Shown here one piece after another: positions 35,301 to 47,563 of a stretch of DNA of 64,000 nucleotides (position 1 is its first letter; each line of letters starts with the position of its first letter). The stretch covers positions 62,001 to 126,000 of the forward strand of contig QLIY01000275.1 in NCBI GenBank assembly GCA_003260075.1. Direction: 5' to 3'. The notes below the pieces were generated by a model, which did no database searches, was not told the origin of the DNA, and saw only the letters and a program-made list of their open reading frames with translations. This DNA is from Phallusia mammillata. Lineage: Eukaryota; Chordata; Ascidiacea; Phlebobranchia; Ascidiidae. A program made the position numbers and the translations under genes.

Positions 35301-38300
35301 TTTTTTACTTCAACAGGCATCATTAGTATTCCGGGGGGCGTGGTCGGTCACGTGCTTGCTGGCGTCATTGTCCAGAAATTCAAACTGAAGACAGCCAACA
35401 TTCTTAAGTTCAATGCTTTTTGCTGTGTTCTCGTTATGATAGGAGCTCCTACGCTGTTTCTGTATTGCAAGAACCAGCCGGTCTCTGGAATAACGTATCC
35501 CTACTAGTAAGTTTGTGACGTTTATTTTGTAAAATTGTGCTTACAAAAAAAGTAGAAAAGAAAAGGTTTAGACATGGGTTTCTCAACTAGGGTTAATTTA
35601 ACAATTCTTGAGTTTAAATACAAGAAATAAGAAGAACGTGTTTTCGTAACAGTTCTGTGTGCATGCTAGAAAAACGTCCATCTTTTAAGACGTATTGTTG
35701 ATTTTTGGATATCCGATTGGCTTCATGAATTTATGAATGAGGTTACCAAGCAAAGGTGTTTTGAAGAAGTGTTTTAGTCCATGCATTTTTGGCCTTTTAA
35801 TGTTTCAACCTCACTGTAAACTAGTTTAAACAAAATGAAAACCTTAGAATGTACTTTCAAAGATGACGCCTAAAAGCATTTTTTTTGGACGCAGTGGTGA
35901 CACGATTGGAGGCAATTTAACTTCGCCGTGCAATTCAAACTGCACATGTCAAGAAGAGTTTTACATTCCTGTGTGCGGAGCGGACGATGTAATTTACTTC
36001 ACAGCTTGTCATGCAGGCTGCACAAATTCGTACGAAATAAACAGCACAAAGGTATTGTGGCAACAATTTAAAAAAATATTTATCTTTGTTGGAAACTTGG
36101 CTTTAACCAAGAAAGTTATGAAAAATACTTTTGAAGTGCCCAAACTCTTTGAAATTAATTTTCGTTTCAGCGCTCAATTTACTTTTTTAATTTGCCAGTT
36201 TAGTATCATACTTTGTTTGATCTGACAGAAATTTGAAATAATATTTGAAACATCACATTAGGCCAGGCCTGTTAAAGGCGTCATACCGAATCAGCCGGTC
36301 ACTTAAGCATTATTCCTACATACCAATACTAGAAAAATCTATCCTGCGGTGAGATTCGAACCCACGACAGGAGTATTGTCGGGAATCGCGCTATACCGAT
36401 CTGTTTCAAATTTCATCTGTGGTTTCAAAAAAATATTTCTTAAACAATGTCACGATAAAAACGTTTAAAGTAAATCGCTTTTCTGTTTGTTTGTTGTTGT
36501 TTTTTAGTATTACACCGATTGTTCTTGTATCATGAACACAACGAGTGAAAACTGGCAAGCCAAAGAAGGACTTTGCCCTTCCACCTGCAACACGCTGGGA
36601 ACATTCCTGGGAATTTTCTTTGTAGTGGTCATGCTTACATTTATGTCGAGTACACCAGCCCTTGTGGTTACGTTTCGGTAAGATGTGTAGCGCTACTATT
36701 TCTGCGCCTAAGGTTCAGGACGCTGCTCTAACGGCTAGCCGGTAAAACCAATAACTAGACCGCGCGCTACTCTTAATTCTTTTGCAAAACAGTAACAAAG
36801 TATGCAATATATCCTTTGTTCTTATTATAAAAGCGGAGTAAAATAAGCACGGTTCTCGACAACACAATCGGGCCAACGTAGCACTTAAAAACACGATGTA
36901 AAAACGGACAAATAGATAAAAGATCTCACAAGCCAAAAAGCACGTTCTACCAAGGCCGACCAACCAAGTCCGCCTGATCACATTTTCACAGCCCTCACGT
37001 TAGGGAGCCAGCCACGAGGAGAAAACAGCAGTTATTCTTGAGGCAAATTAAGCAAAGTCCCGAGGATGTTCGTAATTAGGGACACGCGCAGGAATGCCAA
37101 GGCAACACGGTGGGTTGCATTCGAAACGAATAGGAAATAAAACAAAATGAAAGTCTGCTGTGAGAAACAAATATACGCAAGGTAGGTTGAGAAACCTACG
37201 TAAAACAACACCAATGGTGAAACACAAACAGAAAAGACGGATAACATATAGTGACAGTGCAACAACCAAACGTAGTGCCGGGACAGAAAACGAATAAACA
37301 AAGATAATAATGTTCGCAACATATGGAAATGAATCGCGTATGAACGTATGTCGACGAACCAACAGACCAAAGCAATAACAAAACTGTGCAATAAACCAAT
37401 AAATCATATTACGAGAAAAGGAAAACATATAGTGACAAAACAACAAACTAAACAAGTGGCAAAACAGTGCAATAGTGAAAGTTGTAATTTTATTCGTAAC
37501 AGATGCATTTTAAAAAAAACAAATTTGGTTTATGAGGACCAACCGAAACGAAACCTCAAAAAGCGAAAATTACTTGTTTAAGAATTTGATCGCGGAAAAA
37601 AAGTTTTGTTATAGATTAACATTATTTCGGCTCTTTTTTGCATAAAAGAACGTGGTTGTTAATCTAATGTAGAACGTGCTTCCCAATAGAGCAATACAAT
37701 CTAGTTACACAGCAGACATTTCCCTTAGCCAAGATATTGTTAAAATCATGAATAGCGTTTATGCAACTAATCCTACTAACATAAAAGCACTAGAAAATTA
37801 AAACACCCTTAGAATACTCACATAAAAGTCTGCATAGTCAAACATCGGTTTCCACCGCAGAGTCGTGCCGCCCAATATGCGTTCATTTGCAATCGGTGTG
37901 CAATGGTTGTTCGTGCGAGGATTAGGAAGCATTCCCGGCCCTATACTGTTCGGTTTCATCATCGATTTTACGTGTATTCTGTGGCAAGTTCGGCAGTGCG
38001 ACGGATCACGTGGTTCTTGCTGGATCTACGATAGCGACGAGATGGCAATCAACGTTCTTATAATATGTGAGTATTTTAATTGGTAGAAAGGTAACTAAAA
38101 AAGACAGACATAGTACCTATACATCGACCTCCATCGGTCCCTTGTAGATTATTTTTTTCTCTGATGGTAAAGGATAGATTGGTGGCTCCACTCAAAGCCT
38201 GTACACGATGAGGGACACACTTTTTTGATCGATAATCACCGACAGCATACCCAATTCCAAATAAATTGCCACAGCTTTGCCTGGTTAAGTCGCAAATCTC

Positions 38301-38797
38301 TGAAAAGATTTAGCAAGCAAAATATGTTTGTTAAATGGTCTAAAAAAAATATTTATCAGTTGGCTGCAGACAGTGCACACAATATCGACCCATGAATTAT
38401 TATCATCATTGCCGCTGGTGACAATGCATTGGCCTTATCTAAGACCTTGTAGGTCGTAACAGCGTGCACTGTCTACTGCCAACCCTAAAAAAATAGTAAA
38501 TTGTATTAACACTGGCAAACTCCATACATTCTTAATTGGGACATAACATTTTTTCTGGTTTTGGCAGCGTGTGTTTGTAAATTCGTCTCGGCTTGTTTCT
38601 TTCTTGCGGCGTGCTTCTTCTACAAACCACCACCTCCTGAAACAACCGGATCCGAGACCGAACTAAAAGCGCAAACCGAAATAGTAAACGCAGCTTTCGA
38701 AGACGATAACGCGAGAAAAGAAAACGGAACCGAAAAAGCGGGAATCGATAACAATAACCCGGGTGTTTCCGACGACGAACCTATCACAGAGTTGTGA
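29338..38797 (+). CDS. SLCO4-like: OATP/SLCO4-like organic anion transporter, copy A
   Basis: Exons: 29338-29554, 31249-31512, 32074-32253, 33369-33471, 33557-33678, 34276-34536, 35317-35506, 35895-36051, 36508-36677, 37861-38066, 38568-38797. They total 2100 bases: 699 residues plus TGA, normal for OATPs, with every junction GT-AG and in frame. The OATP signature DPRWVGAWWLG is at 262-272. The large extracellular loop (exons 8-9) has ten cysteines and the Kazal-like core PVCGADDVIYFTACHAGC. VNGFVNVSISTLERRFGL and ALPHFTT resemble SLCO4A1. Twelve membrane spans are expected; substrates cannot be read from the sequence, though family members carry bile salts, steroid conjugates, thyroid hormones or prostaglandins. 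The protein ends in TEL, a possible class I PDZ ligand. The first ATG after the in-frame upstream stop was chosen as the start. Confidence 0.95.
36341..36410 (-). repeat. tRNA-like sequence, probable tRNA-derived SINE
   Basis: On the - strand the sequence reads GGTATAGCGCGATTCCCGAC, then GTGGGTTCGAATCTCAC, which is a T-arm with a B-box. The acceptor stem does not close as in a real tRNA, so a SINE head is more likely than a functional gene. It lies in intron 8 of SLCO copy A. Confidence 0.55.
36760..37560. other. strand-asymmetric A-rich block in SLCO copy A intron 9
   Basis: The + strand is unusually A-rich and T-poor over about 800 bases. This leaves long open frames on the - strand (for example 37048-37455) with no recognisable protein similarity. 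A motif AACATATAGTGACA occurs twice (about 37226 and 37426). It could be a retroelement remnant. Confidence 0.4.
38359..38483. mobile_element. short inverted-repeat element in SLCO copy A intron 10
   Basis: The left arm GTTGGCTGCAGACAGTGCAC and the right arm GTGCACTGTCTACTGCCAAC are inverted copies with two mismatches. A fragment of the same family (GTGTGCACTGTCTGCAG) appears near 45694 in SLCO copy B intron 8. Confidence 0.6.
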
Positions 38798-39002
38798 TCT
38801 ATATTCACGAAATTTGATCATGTGATTACACAGGTCGGAATCCTTTGATATCACGAAATTGTGATCATATGACAAGGTTGCGAAATGCTTGTTAGCCAGT
38901 ACACTCAAGTACAAAGTTACTGTAGATAATTTTTAAGTTGTTCCCCTTGTAGCCTGTGAGCGCCACCTGGCGGGAAGATTTTTTGTTCGTTTTACTGTTT
39001 TA

Positions 39003-39008
39003 AATAAA
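39003..39008 (+). terminator. poly(A) signal of SLCO copy A
   Basis: AATAAA about 206 bases after the stop at 38797. Confidence 0.7.
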
Positions 39009-41580
39009 CCTCGTTGGAAGTTCATTTGAGAAAAAAATGTGCATAGTTCTTTGAAATCTAAAACAATTGCTTGTTGTCAATGAAATAATTTAAGTGCTTT
39101 ATTTCACATGATGTGCAGTACACGACAACTTTATCAATGCCAAACACGGTGTATACGTGTATAATTTATGGTTTTCTTATGTTTGCTACCGTGTTTCATG
39201 TTTTAAAATTGAATATGTTTTTTATTCTCAGCAGTAACACAAATTTACGGAACAAAGGTACTCGACAATTTCAACCTGTTATAAATTACTTTTTCGTGTG
39301 CTGATACCATTTTTCAAGCGACGTCCTACGAAGTGCAATGACTATTTATCTGTCGGTCGTCCTTACTGTTTATTGATTCGAAAATATAATTTTTACTAAT
39401 AAATAAATAAAATGTTATAAAAAAATTGGTTTGTTGTAAACCAAGAAGGAGAACATCATATTACTAGAAATCACGGTCAATATACATATGGTGACATTAA
39501 AACGTATACAGACAAATCTGAAAATCGCACGACCAACTTGTCAGGGTTATCTACACGATTAAGGTTTAACCAGATCATGTATAAACAATACTCGTTTGTA
39601 AACAAAGGTTCGCAGTTCAAAAACATTACTGTGACACAGATCAGAGATGCACTCTTTTTAGTAGATAAGAATAAGATTATACTTTCTTAAAATAGATTTA
39701 TGCCCACAGTGCAAAACGTGACGTCATCCACCCCGAATGTAGTGAGCATGACGTAACCGCTCCTATGTGTTGAAAAATGATAAGCAACAGTGGTCACTCT
39801 CAATACTTTCGGCACTATCAAAGTCGCAGTGCCTTGTTTGAACTGGTAGATGTCTACTGACTTGTTAAAATAGAGATTAGGCATTTTATAACTTGAAGTA
39901 AATATAACACGCTTTTTTATTGACTGTTATCGCCATCTGAACTTTAAAATAAGAGTGCTGATTGGCCTATACACGACCCGTAAGTGGTAAATTGGTATTA
40001 ATATCGTACGGTTATTTTTGGTCGTAAAGTCAAACTAAAAATTAAACCACTGGGCATGACAATGATTTTGCGCAAACCAGGTTTTTAACCGATGAATTCC
40101 ACAATAACACACAGCTTGAGAAAAACGACAACCAGTTTGCGACATTGAAATAACGAACTTTGACAGGCAGGAAATAACGTACTACAAACAGTCGTTGATT
40201 TATTAAGCCCAAACTGCCATAGTTAGTTCGAAGTCAAAACATATTTTCTTTCATGGTAAGCAGTTTACGCAAGTCAGTGTCAGTGTCAGTGTCGTTTAAA
40301 ATGTGTGGGTTATATGTTAAGTAAAATTGCCAAACTTTGGATAGTGTTATTAACAATACTGAAGCGTTTTAGAATAAAAGGAAATGTAACAAACACGATG
40401 CTCTATGTCAAGAACTGTGGTCTATAGGTTTTTTTTGCCGTTTTCGTGATACAAAACATAACCTAACACCTATTTGAATAACATGCGTACGAAATTGCAA
40501 CGAAAGATCGGTTTCAAAGAAATACTTTAGCGTCGCAATCAGTGTAGTGATGTCAATAAAAGTCCAACAAATTTATTTTGCGCGTATTTACTCAAGTGAA
40601 CCACGTGACTTTGCTAACGACTGAAGTGACAGCGTAATAAACCTTCACCGACAAAGCAAGTGTGTAATGCATGCATTGCAGCACAATAGAGTCGTTGTTT
40701 AAGCGTGAGATTGGTTGGCTACGAGCGGATCCAAAAATTTTTTAACACTTCCCTCAATCATTTTCCTTGGTTCATCTTTAAAGGTGCGATGTAATTACAA
40801 AAGTAGGAAAAAAGCTTATATTTCTGCATTTCACAAACCCAAAATTGCTGTTAGTAAAATATAACAAAACATTAAACTTAATCGATAAAGTGGCGATCTG
40901 GCTGATATGGCTTATTAACTGCAATTTCCTTTAGTAATCGGTATAGTATAAAAACGAGAAAAATCTCCATTCTAAAAAAATTAGAAAAAAAGATAAAACG
41001 GAATGNATTTCGTTAGTTCAACAATAAAATTACATTTTCTATGTGCTTGGCATTTTTTTTTTAATTGTGACATGCCAAGTTGATTCGAACTTATTGCAAT
41101 CATAAAACAAAGAGCGTTGCATGCGACTCGCCTGTAAAAGGTGCCAAAATGTGATAGAGCACACACTGTATAGGTCTTTGCTGTGGATTGGTTTAAAACG
41201 CTTGACGTGACCTAGTTAGGTGGTAAACTCAACAAAGCAAGATAAAACATTAACCACAGCTGGCATCGTTAAACTGCCCCGTTTTGTGATGCAGTAAATC
41301 AGCAAATACAATTTTGGGCACTGAAACGCAGGTCACAAAATGCAGTGCTTTGCAGGTGGATTAAAATTAGGCTATAAAGAAAGTGGTGGCCTATATGGAC
41401 GTAACGCAATTCTAAGTTGGGTTTTGAGTCAAACAATGCTTAACTATTGAAGGATAGACAGTAAAACAGAACCATTCACTATCTGTCCAGTACAAAGCAA
41501 TGTTTTGTATGTTGTACGTGTTGCAACCAAATAATGATATATTGTTCTGACAGAAACCTGACTGTTAGAATTAATAAAGC
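39009..41580. other. spacer between the two SLCO copies
   Basis: About 2.6 kb with no supported exon. It contains the N at 41006 and, right after it, a copy of sequence found beyond the end of SLCO copy B. A CAG at 41551-41553, after a T-containing stretch and 27 bases before the copy B ATG, could be a splice or spliced-leader acceptor. Confidence 0.5.
41007..41153. repeat. 147-bp copy of 47542-47688, adjacent to an N
   Basis: The block starts directly after the N at 41006 and matches 47542-47688 base for base at an offset of 6535. The other copy contains the poly(A) signal of SLCO copy B. The pair therefore brackets the whole of copy B. Confidence 0.93.
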
Positions 41581-44500
41581 ATGAGCGACACCGGTAGCAT
41601 ACAGAAAGATGAACCAAAGGAGGAGAGATACAAGATTTTGTGCTGGGGCCCAAATTGGCTGCAATGGATAAACAACGCCAAGGGATTCCTGGTTGGAATC
41701 TCCCTCTGCATTGCCACATCAAGTAAGTATTCGCGGAACACGAAAGGTTCTCACGTCCAAACCACTCTGCGATTTCCGCATTAAGTGTTGCTTTGCGTGT
41801 CAGCCAACACAGAATGACAATGCCCTTGCGTACATGCAGTTTCTCTAAAAAGCTTATAAACACACCCGTCGCTGTGCTGTGTGTTTGTGACCGCAGCGGA
41901 CCAATGGCTTACTACATTTTCAGTTATGTCCCATGCCAAATGTAATATTTTGGCGAAACCTTCGCAGAAACGTGTCGATTGTGTTTGGCTTATTGTACAC
42001 CGGGTTGTTGAGATATTGTAAACCAAAAAGTTTTGTTTTGGGCAAATACAACTAATTTTTTGAAAAGTTTAGACCTAGTGAAAAGATCCTCTACTGATCA
42101 GCATAATGCCTAAAGGAGAAAAAACGTATACATACGTTTGATGATTGAATTAGCGCATTCCGACTTTTCAAGTTATTTACGAAAAACATTGCTTTTAGCA
42201 TTTATAACTGGAGGAATCGTCAACATCAATGTCAGCACAGTGGAAAAGAGGTTTGGTCTTAACAGCTCGGATTCGGCCATTGTGCTTGTCGGATACGATA
42301 TCGCATTCTGCATTCTTACCATCTTTGTTACTTACTACGGCGGAAGGGCAAGTCGGCCCAAACTAGTGGGGGCTGGATGTGGAGTTTTTGGCCTTGGAGC
42401 GCTGGTCTACGCGTTGCCCCATTTTACATCGCCCAACTACCTTTTCGGGGACGATGAGCTACAAGGTAGACTTTTCCAACAATAGTTTTTGCGACTAATA
42501 AGAGTAACCAATATGGGCTTGCAGTAGGGAAACCAGAGGTGTATGATGGATTGTACTTGTCGGTTAGGGGTTTGGAGGTTCAAATACCAACGAACTGACT
42601 CCACACTTGGACGCATGAATTACATAAATGAACTTCGCTCATTCGACTGTTAAAAATAGGTTTAGACCATAGATTAATTTCCAAACATAATTTAATTCTC
42701 CCAGTCCCTAAGAATCAGCAGACAAGGAGGATTTCCGCAGTGTTAATAACCATTGTTTGTTGCTTGTAGTGGTTTGTCCAACCAATGTCAGCGCAGTTTC
42801 GGATGGCTGCAGTGGGCTGAAAGGGGACCTCAGCAACTACATGTTCGTATTGTTGATCGGCGAATTACTAATGGGAGCTGGTGCCACCCCTATGTTCACA
42901 CTGGGTCTAACTTACATCGAAGACGCCGTTTCGAAACATGCAGCGCCAATATACCTCAGTAAAAGAAAATTCATAAACCGTTAGCGTTAATGCTATTGTC
43001 ATCCATTGCGAGACATCAAAGAGCTGTTTGACTGTATAGTTTGATAAGAGGTAAAGTTTGTTAAACCTTGAAAAAATACGTCGTATTGTTTTTTCCAGGT
43101 ATAGCAAATTCGGCAGCAGTTCTCGGCCCAATGGTTGGATTTATTGTTGGTGGAGAATTCCTCTTCGGTTACTACGTGGACTTTGACAAGGGAGTCGAGT
43201 AAGATGAAATACAAGTCGAAATAAGCGAATAAAACCAACAACATTATTGATTCTGTTTTTCAGAAATGATCTAACTGTGTTCGATCCCCGTTGGGTTGGA
43301 GCATGGTGGGTTGCTCCTCTCATCGCTACAGCGATTTGCTCGATTTTGGTCATTCCACTGATTGGATTTCCAAAGCAACTTCCTGGTATGTAAACCGAAT
43401 ACCAAAGACTATGTAAATGAACGTTTGTGCTTCACCTGCCACCAATTCCGTTTGTACACCAAGTTCTATAAAGTTAGGTCAAAGCTGATATACGGTAACA
43501 AATTCGTAGTGTTTGGTTTAGTCTAGGGGAGAAGAACTGTAATCAGACTGACTTGACACAAGTTTTTAATAGTTTTAATAGTATCGTATTCAACTGGCTG
43601 GTAAATACGAGCGATTTTTGCCCGATTGATTTTTACTTCTAACGTTTACGTACCCAGACGCTCATTTCAAAACTGTTCTTTTACGAAACAAAAATTTATT
43701 TCTAAGGAACCAATGCCAACAGAGCAAAACGTGTGTCGGAAGTTCACAAACACGGAGGATCGAAAGCGGCAAGAGACACTGAATTTGGGAAGTCGTTTAA
43801 AGATATCCCTAAGGCAACTTATATTATCCTTCGAAATCCCACCTTTCTTTGTATTATACTCGGCGGCTGTTGCCAGGCGGTGTTAATAAACGGCGTATCT
43901 GCATTCATGGCTAAGTTTATCGAAGTCGAGTTTCATCTGTCGGCGGGAAGAGCAGCACAAATTTCCGGTAAGGCCTATAAACGTTGCTGAGATGCAGTGT
44001 GCAACACTAGTATATAGCATACAAAGTCGCTTTTTAGGGTAATGCATTTCTAAAAAGAATCGGATTAGATTTTTACGCATTTAGCAAACAGTAAATTGTA
44101 TTCACGCAGCTATCCGATTTTTTTTGTGTTTTTTTTTAAACAGAAAAATGAAGCTAATTTAAATGTAAACAAAATCACGTGCATACAAAAGAGCTCAAAA
44201 TGTTATTCGCTCAAATTCTTGCATTTACCAGGTGCAGTACTAGTACCTTCCGGTGCATTGGGTCACATCCTTGCAGGAATTATCATTAACAGAACCAAGT
44301 GGAAGACACCAGCTATGCTCAAGTTTATGGCAGCATCTGTATTCGTGGTGGTCGCCATTGTACCAGTCGGATTCGTTTACTGCGACAACTCAAATATTGC
44401 CGGTGTCACGGTCCCATACCCGTAACTATGGTTTCTATTTTGTGGCATTAGAAAGTACCGCAATTTGTGACAAAGACTAGTAAGGCTGTAGACTCAAAAA

Positions 44501-46710
44501 GCATGTCATTTTATCATGTTTGTAACCCAAAAAGTGTTAAGGCAAAAAAAATTACCACTTGCAGCTTGGAGGACTGTTTCTTAACTTGTGGGCACTTGCG
44601 GTTCTAAACTGAATAAGACAGCATAAAAAATACCCAAAAGCCAAAACAGTACCCATTTAACTAAACACAGGCAAGATATTTGCTAATACACGTGTTTGCG
44701 CAATCAGCTTGACAACAAAAGGGATGTCAAAACTTGCTGTGGCCCTCGAAATAAAGTTTTTTTGTATTTTTTACAAATCACAAGCTCATTGTTTTTTATT
44801 TTTAGAGGAGATACTCTGGATGCACGCGATTTAACAAATGCGTGCAACGCACACTGCGAGTGTCAAGAGGAATACTATATCCCAGTCTGCGGGTCAAACA
44901 ACATAACCTACTTTTCGCCGTGCCATGCTGGATGTTACGATGCAGAATACGCCGACAACGCAACAAGTCCATCGGTGAGAAAGTTTTTGTCAAACTGTGC
45001 TACTTTCGGAATCGGAAATATCGTAGGACAGTTTGTGTAAGTTGTTTTAAAGTAACGTTATTTAAAACAAAAAATGAACCTTTCGGCACCTTGCAGCATA
45101 AATGAGAAAACGGACCCCACAAAGATCTGTAACAATTGCTCTGGCAGTTAGCAAACTGAAACATTTCACACACGTGAGTAATGGCTGAAAAGAAAGAGGA
45201 GCGGCAGGGTTTACATGGAGCATATTGTTCGAGAATTTATACAATTGTTATGAAAGCATCAAGCCAATAAATAATAAGTAAGCTGCAGAGCACGATGTTT
45301 TGATCTTTAGGCCGCGTTAGTGTAGCTGGTATCAAGACATATGCTGCATTAGCTAGTGTAGCCTTTTTATGGCACTCTAGTTTGTTAGNGCAGTTAGCAA
45401 ACTGAAACATTTCACACACGTGAGTAATGGCTGAAAAGAAAGAGGAGCGGCAGGTTTTACATGGAGCATATTGTTCGAGAATTTATACAATTGTTATGAA
45501 AGCATCAAGCCAATAAATAATAAGTAAGCTGCAGAGCACGATGTTTTGATCTTTAGGCCGCGTTAGTGTAGCTGGTATCAAGACATATGCTGCATTAGCT
45601 AGTGTAGCCTTTTTATGGCACTCTAGTTTGTTAGGAATATTGGGCAGAAAAGCCATGTCATGACCAACTCTGTTAGATGTACACAGGTAGAAACAGTGTG
45701 CACTGTCTGCAGCTACTTCTGCTATTGTTTTTTTTTTAACGTCAAATTATTGCGAAACAAGACCTTAAAAGAGTTTTTATGTCATTATACTGAAAACCTT
45801 TTAGGCTTACACTATATGTACTTGCGCGCCTCCATTCGCCTCTCCCAGTGATTTACCGACCGGTCGCACTACTCCTGGCAAATGCAGCGTTCCCTGCAAC
45901 ACACTCGGTGGTTTTCTTGCTGGGATGTTTTTCGCCATCATGATTTCGTTCTTCCCCCTCACGCCGTCGCTTGTCATTCAACTGAGGTGAGCAAAATAAT
46001 ATTTAAACACCGAATATGTATCTTAGGATGTCGTATCACAGAAGGGGTTGTTTTTTTAGCTTTAGGCATGTCTTATGTTGTGTTGTTAAACGTTTATACA
46101 CAACTTTGAAACTGCGAATTATATCATGCCAATTTTTACGCCACCTAAGAAACTCAGTATTACTGTAGTATGTTTTCTTTTGTGGTAAATCTTTGCTGCA
46201 CTTTGGGATTTATGTCTAAGCGGTCTAGTTGATTCCAAAATTTTACAAAATGCGAGGCAATCAAGCACCTAATACAATCCTCGACATTAGAAAACTTCTT
46301 CAACACTTGAGTTTAAAATTTTAGTCCTTGTTTGCTGCATAAAACAGACCCATTGCATGCAATGCATTGTAAAGCAAACAATTAGTTTTTGTTCAGAATC
46401 GTTCCGGAATCTATGCGTTCCTTTGCTCTCGGTGTCCAGTGGCTGTTTGTCCGACTGATCGGAACCATACCCGGTCCAATAATATACGGGGCCTTCATCG
46501 ATATGACGTGCATTTTGTGGCAGCGCAGACGATGCGATGATGCGAAGGGCTCGTGCTGGGTGTACAACAATCACGATCTTGCTGTGGCTTTTATTGTAAT
46601 TTGTAAGTGTCAACATACATTACCTTAATGTTATTCGACTGTAAACTTATGTCCTGATCAAAATGTGATTAAGTGACGAATTCGTGCAAACGAATATATA
46701 CAAGATAAAA

Positions 46711-46787
<77 letters not shown>

Positions 46788-47352
46788 CTCTGCTGCCCAA
46801 TGGGTGCAACTAAAAAATAACCATACGTTGCAAACCAACATCTGATTTTGGAATAATAGATTAATAGTTATTAGAGTGGGGTCCCTTAAGAAGTTTTAAG
46901 TAACCGTGGAAATGGCTTTATTTTTTCTTATTAATGCAAGATTTGCTAATTTAACTAGCGTTGTTTTTTTGCGTGTGTGCTGCAAAATGGCGATAAATTG
47001 CGTGATACGGACCGTTTTGGTGAAAATGAAATATGCAAATTCTAGAAAATAACATATTATTGCCCAAAAGTGTTTTTTTTTTCTGAGAACCTTTATCAGA
47101 TCATGTCAAAGTAAAAATAAAAACTTTTTCTTTGTAGCGATGGTTGGAAACTTTTTAGCTGGGGTATTTTTCTCCTTGGCTTGCATTTTCTACAAACCCG
47201 AAAAAGAGCAGGCTTCAAAGGAGGCAATCAAGAGTAAATTCGCAACGGACGAAGAAAAATCAGCCCAAGAGCAAACTCCAAAACCCGACGGTTACTCGTT
47301 TAAAAAAGCCAAAACAAATACAGAGTCCTATGAAATTATTGACAGACTCTAA
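41581..47352 (+). CDS. SLCO4-like: OATP/SLCO4-like organic anion transporter, copy B
   Basis: Exons: 41581-41722, 42199-42465, 42770-42958, 43099-43198, 43264-43385, 43707-43967, 44232-44421, 44806-44974, 45805-45986, 46397-46602, 47138-47352. They total 2043 bases: 680 residues plus TAA. Every intron phase equals that of copy A, and exons 5, 6, 7 and 10 have identical lengths (122, 261, 190, 206), so the two arose by tandem duplication. The OATP signature DPRWVGAWWV is at 240-249. The extracellular loop keeps ten cysteines (core PVCGSNNITYFSPCHAGC), and exon 9 is 12 bases longer in B. The N-terminus is shorter and the Lys/Glu-rich tail ends DRL, so the possible PDZ ligand of copy A is absent. 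Intron 8 contains an N-joined tandem copy; intron 10 contains the poly-G tract. Confidence 0.95.
45143..45635. repeat. N-joined tandem copy in SLCO copy B intron 8
   Basis: Bases 45143-45388 recur at 45390-45635 with an N at 45389. One indel is visible (GGCAGGGTTT against GGCAGGTTTT). It inflates the intron but touches no exon. Confidence 0.93.
46711..46787. repeat. 77-base poly-G tract in SLCO copy B intron 10
   Basis: An uninterrupted G run, with no copied sequence that I can find on either side. It lies 109 bases after the donor of exon 10. Confidence 0.95.
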
Positions 47353-47557
47353 AATGTGTATTTTAAGATTGGCACAATTAATTATAAACACACTCAATTT
47401 AGGCCTACACTAAAATCCTTCGTGGTTTTGTTTAAGGCTGGGAAGTATTATTGGCGGTGGATAACTTTTACGACGGTCTAATTGTTGTGTTTGCACAAAA
47501 AAATATATAAACAACCGTTATGTTGTAAACTCCATACACATATTTCGTTAGTTCAAC

Positions 47558-47563
47558 AATAAA
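47558..47563 (+). terminator. poly(A) signal of SLCO copy B
   Basis: AATAAA about 206 bases after the stop at 47352. It lies within the block that is also present at 41007-41153. Confidence 0.6.

Noticed and set aside
37032-37455. Hydrophobic 135-codon open frame on the minus strand
   Set aside because: It lies in an intron of SLCO copy A, has no splice context or family resemblance, and its hydrophobicity follows from the A-rich + strand.
41444-41863. 139-codon minus-strand open frame
   Set aside because: It is the shadow of SLCO copy B exon 1 on the other strand.
42520-42600. Possible tRNA or SINE B-box (GGAGGTTCAAATACC)
   Set aside because: No convincing A-box or stem pairing accompanies it.
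46647-46841. Poly-proline open frame on the minus strand
   Set aside because: It is only the translation of the 77-base G tract.
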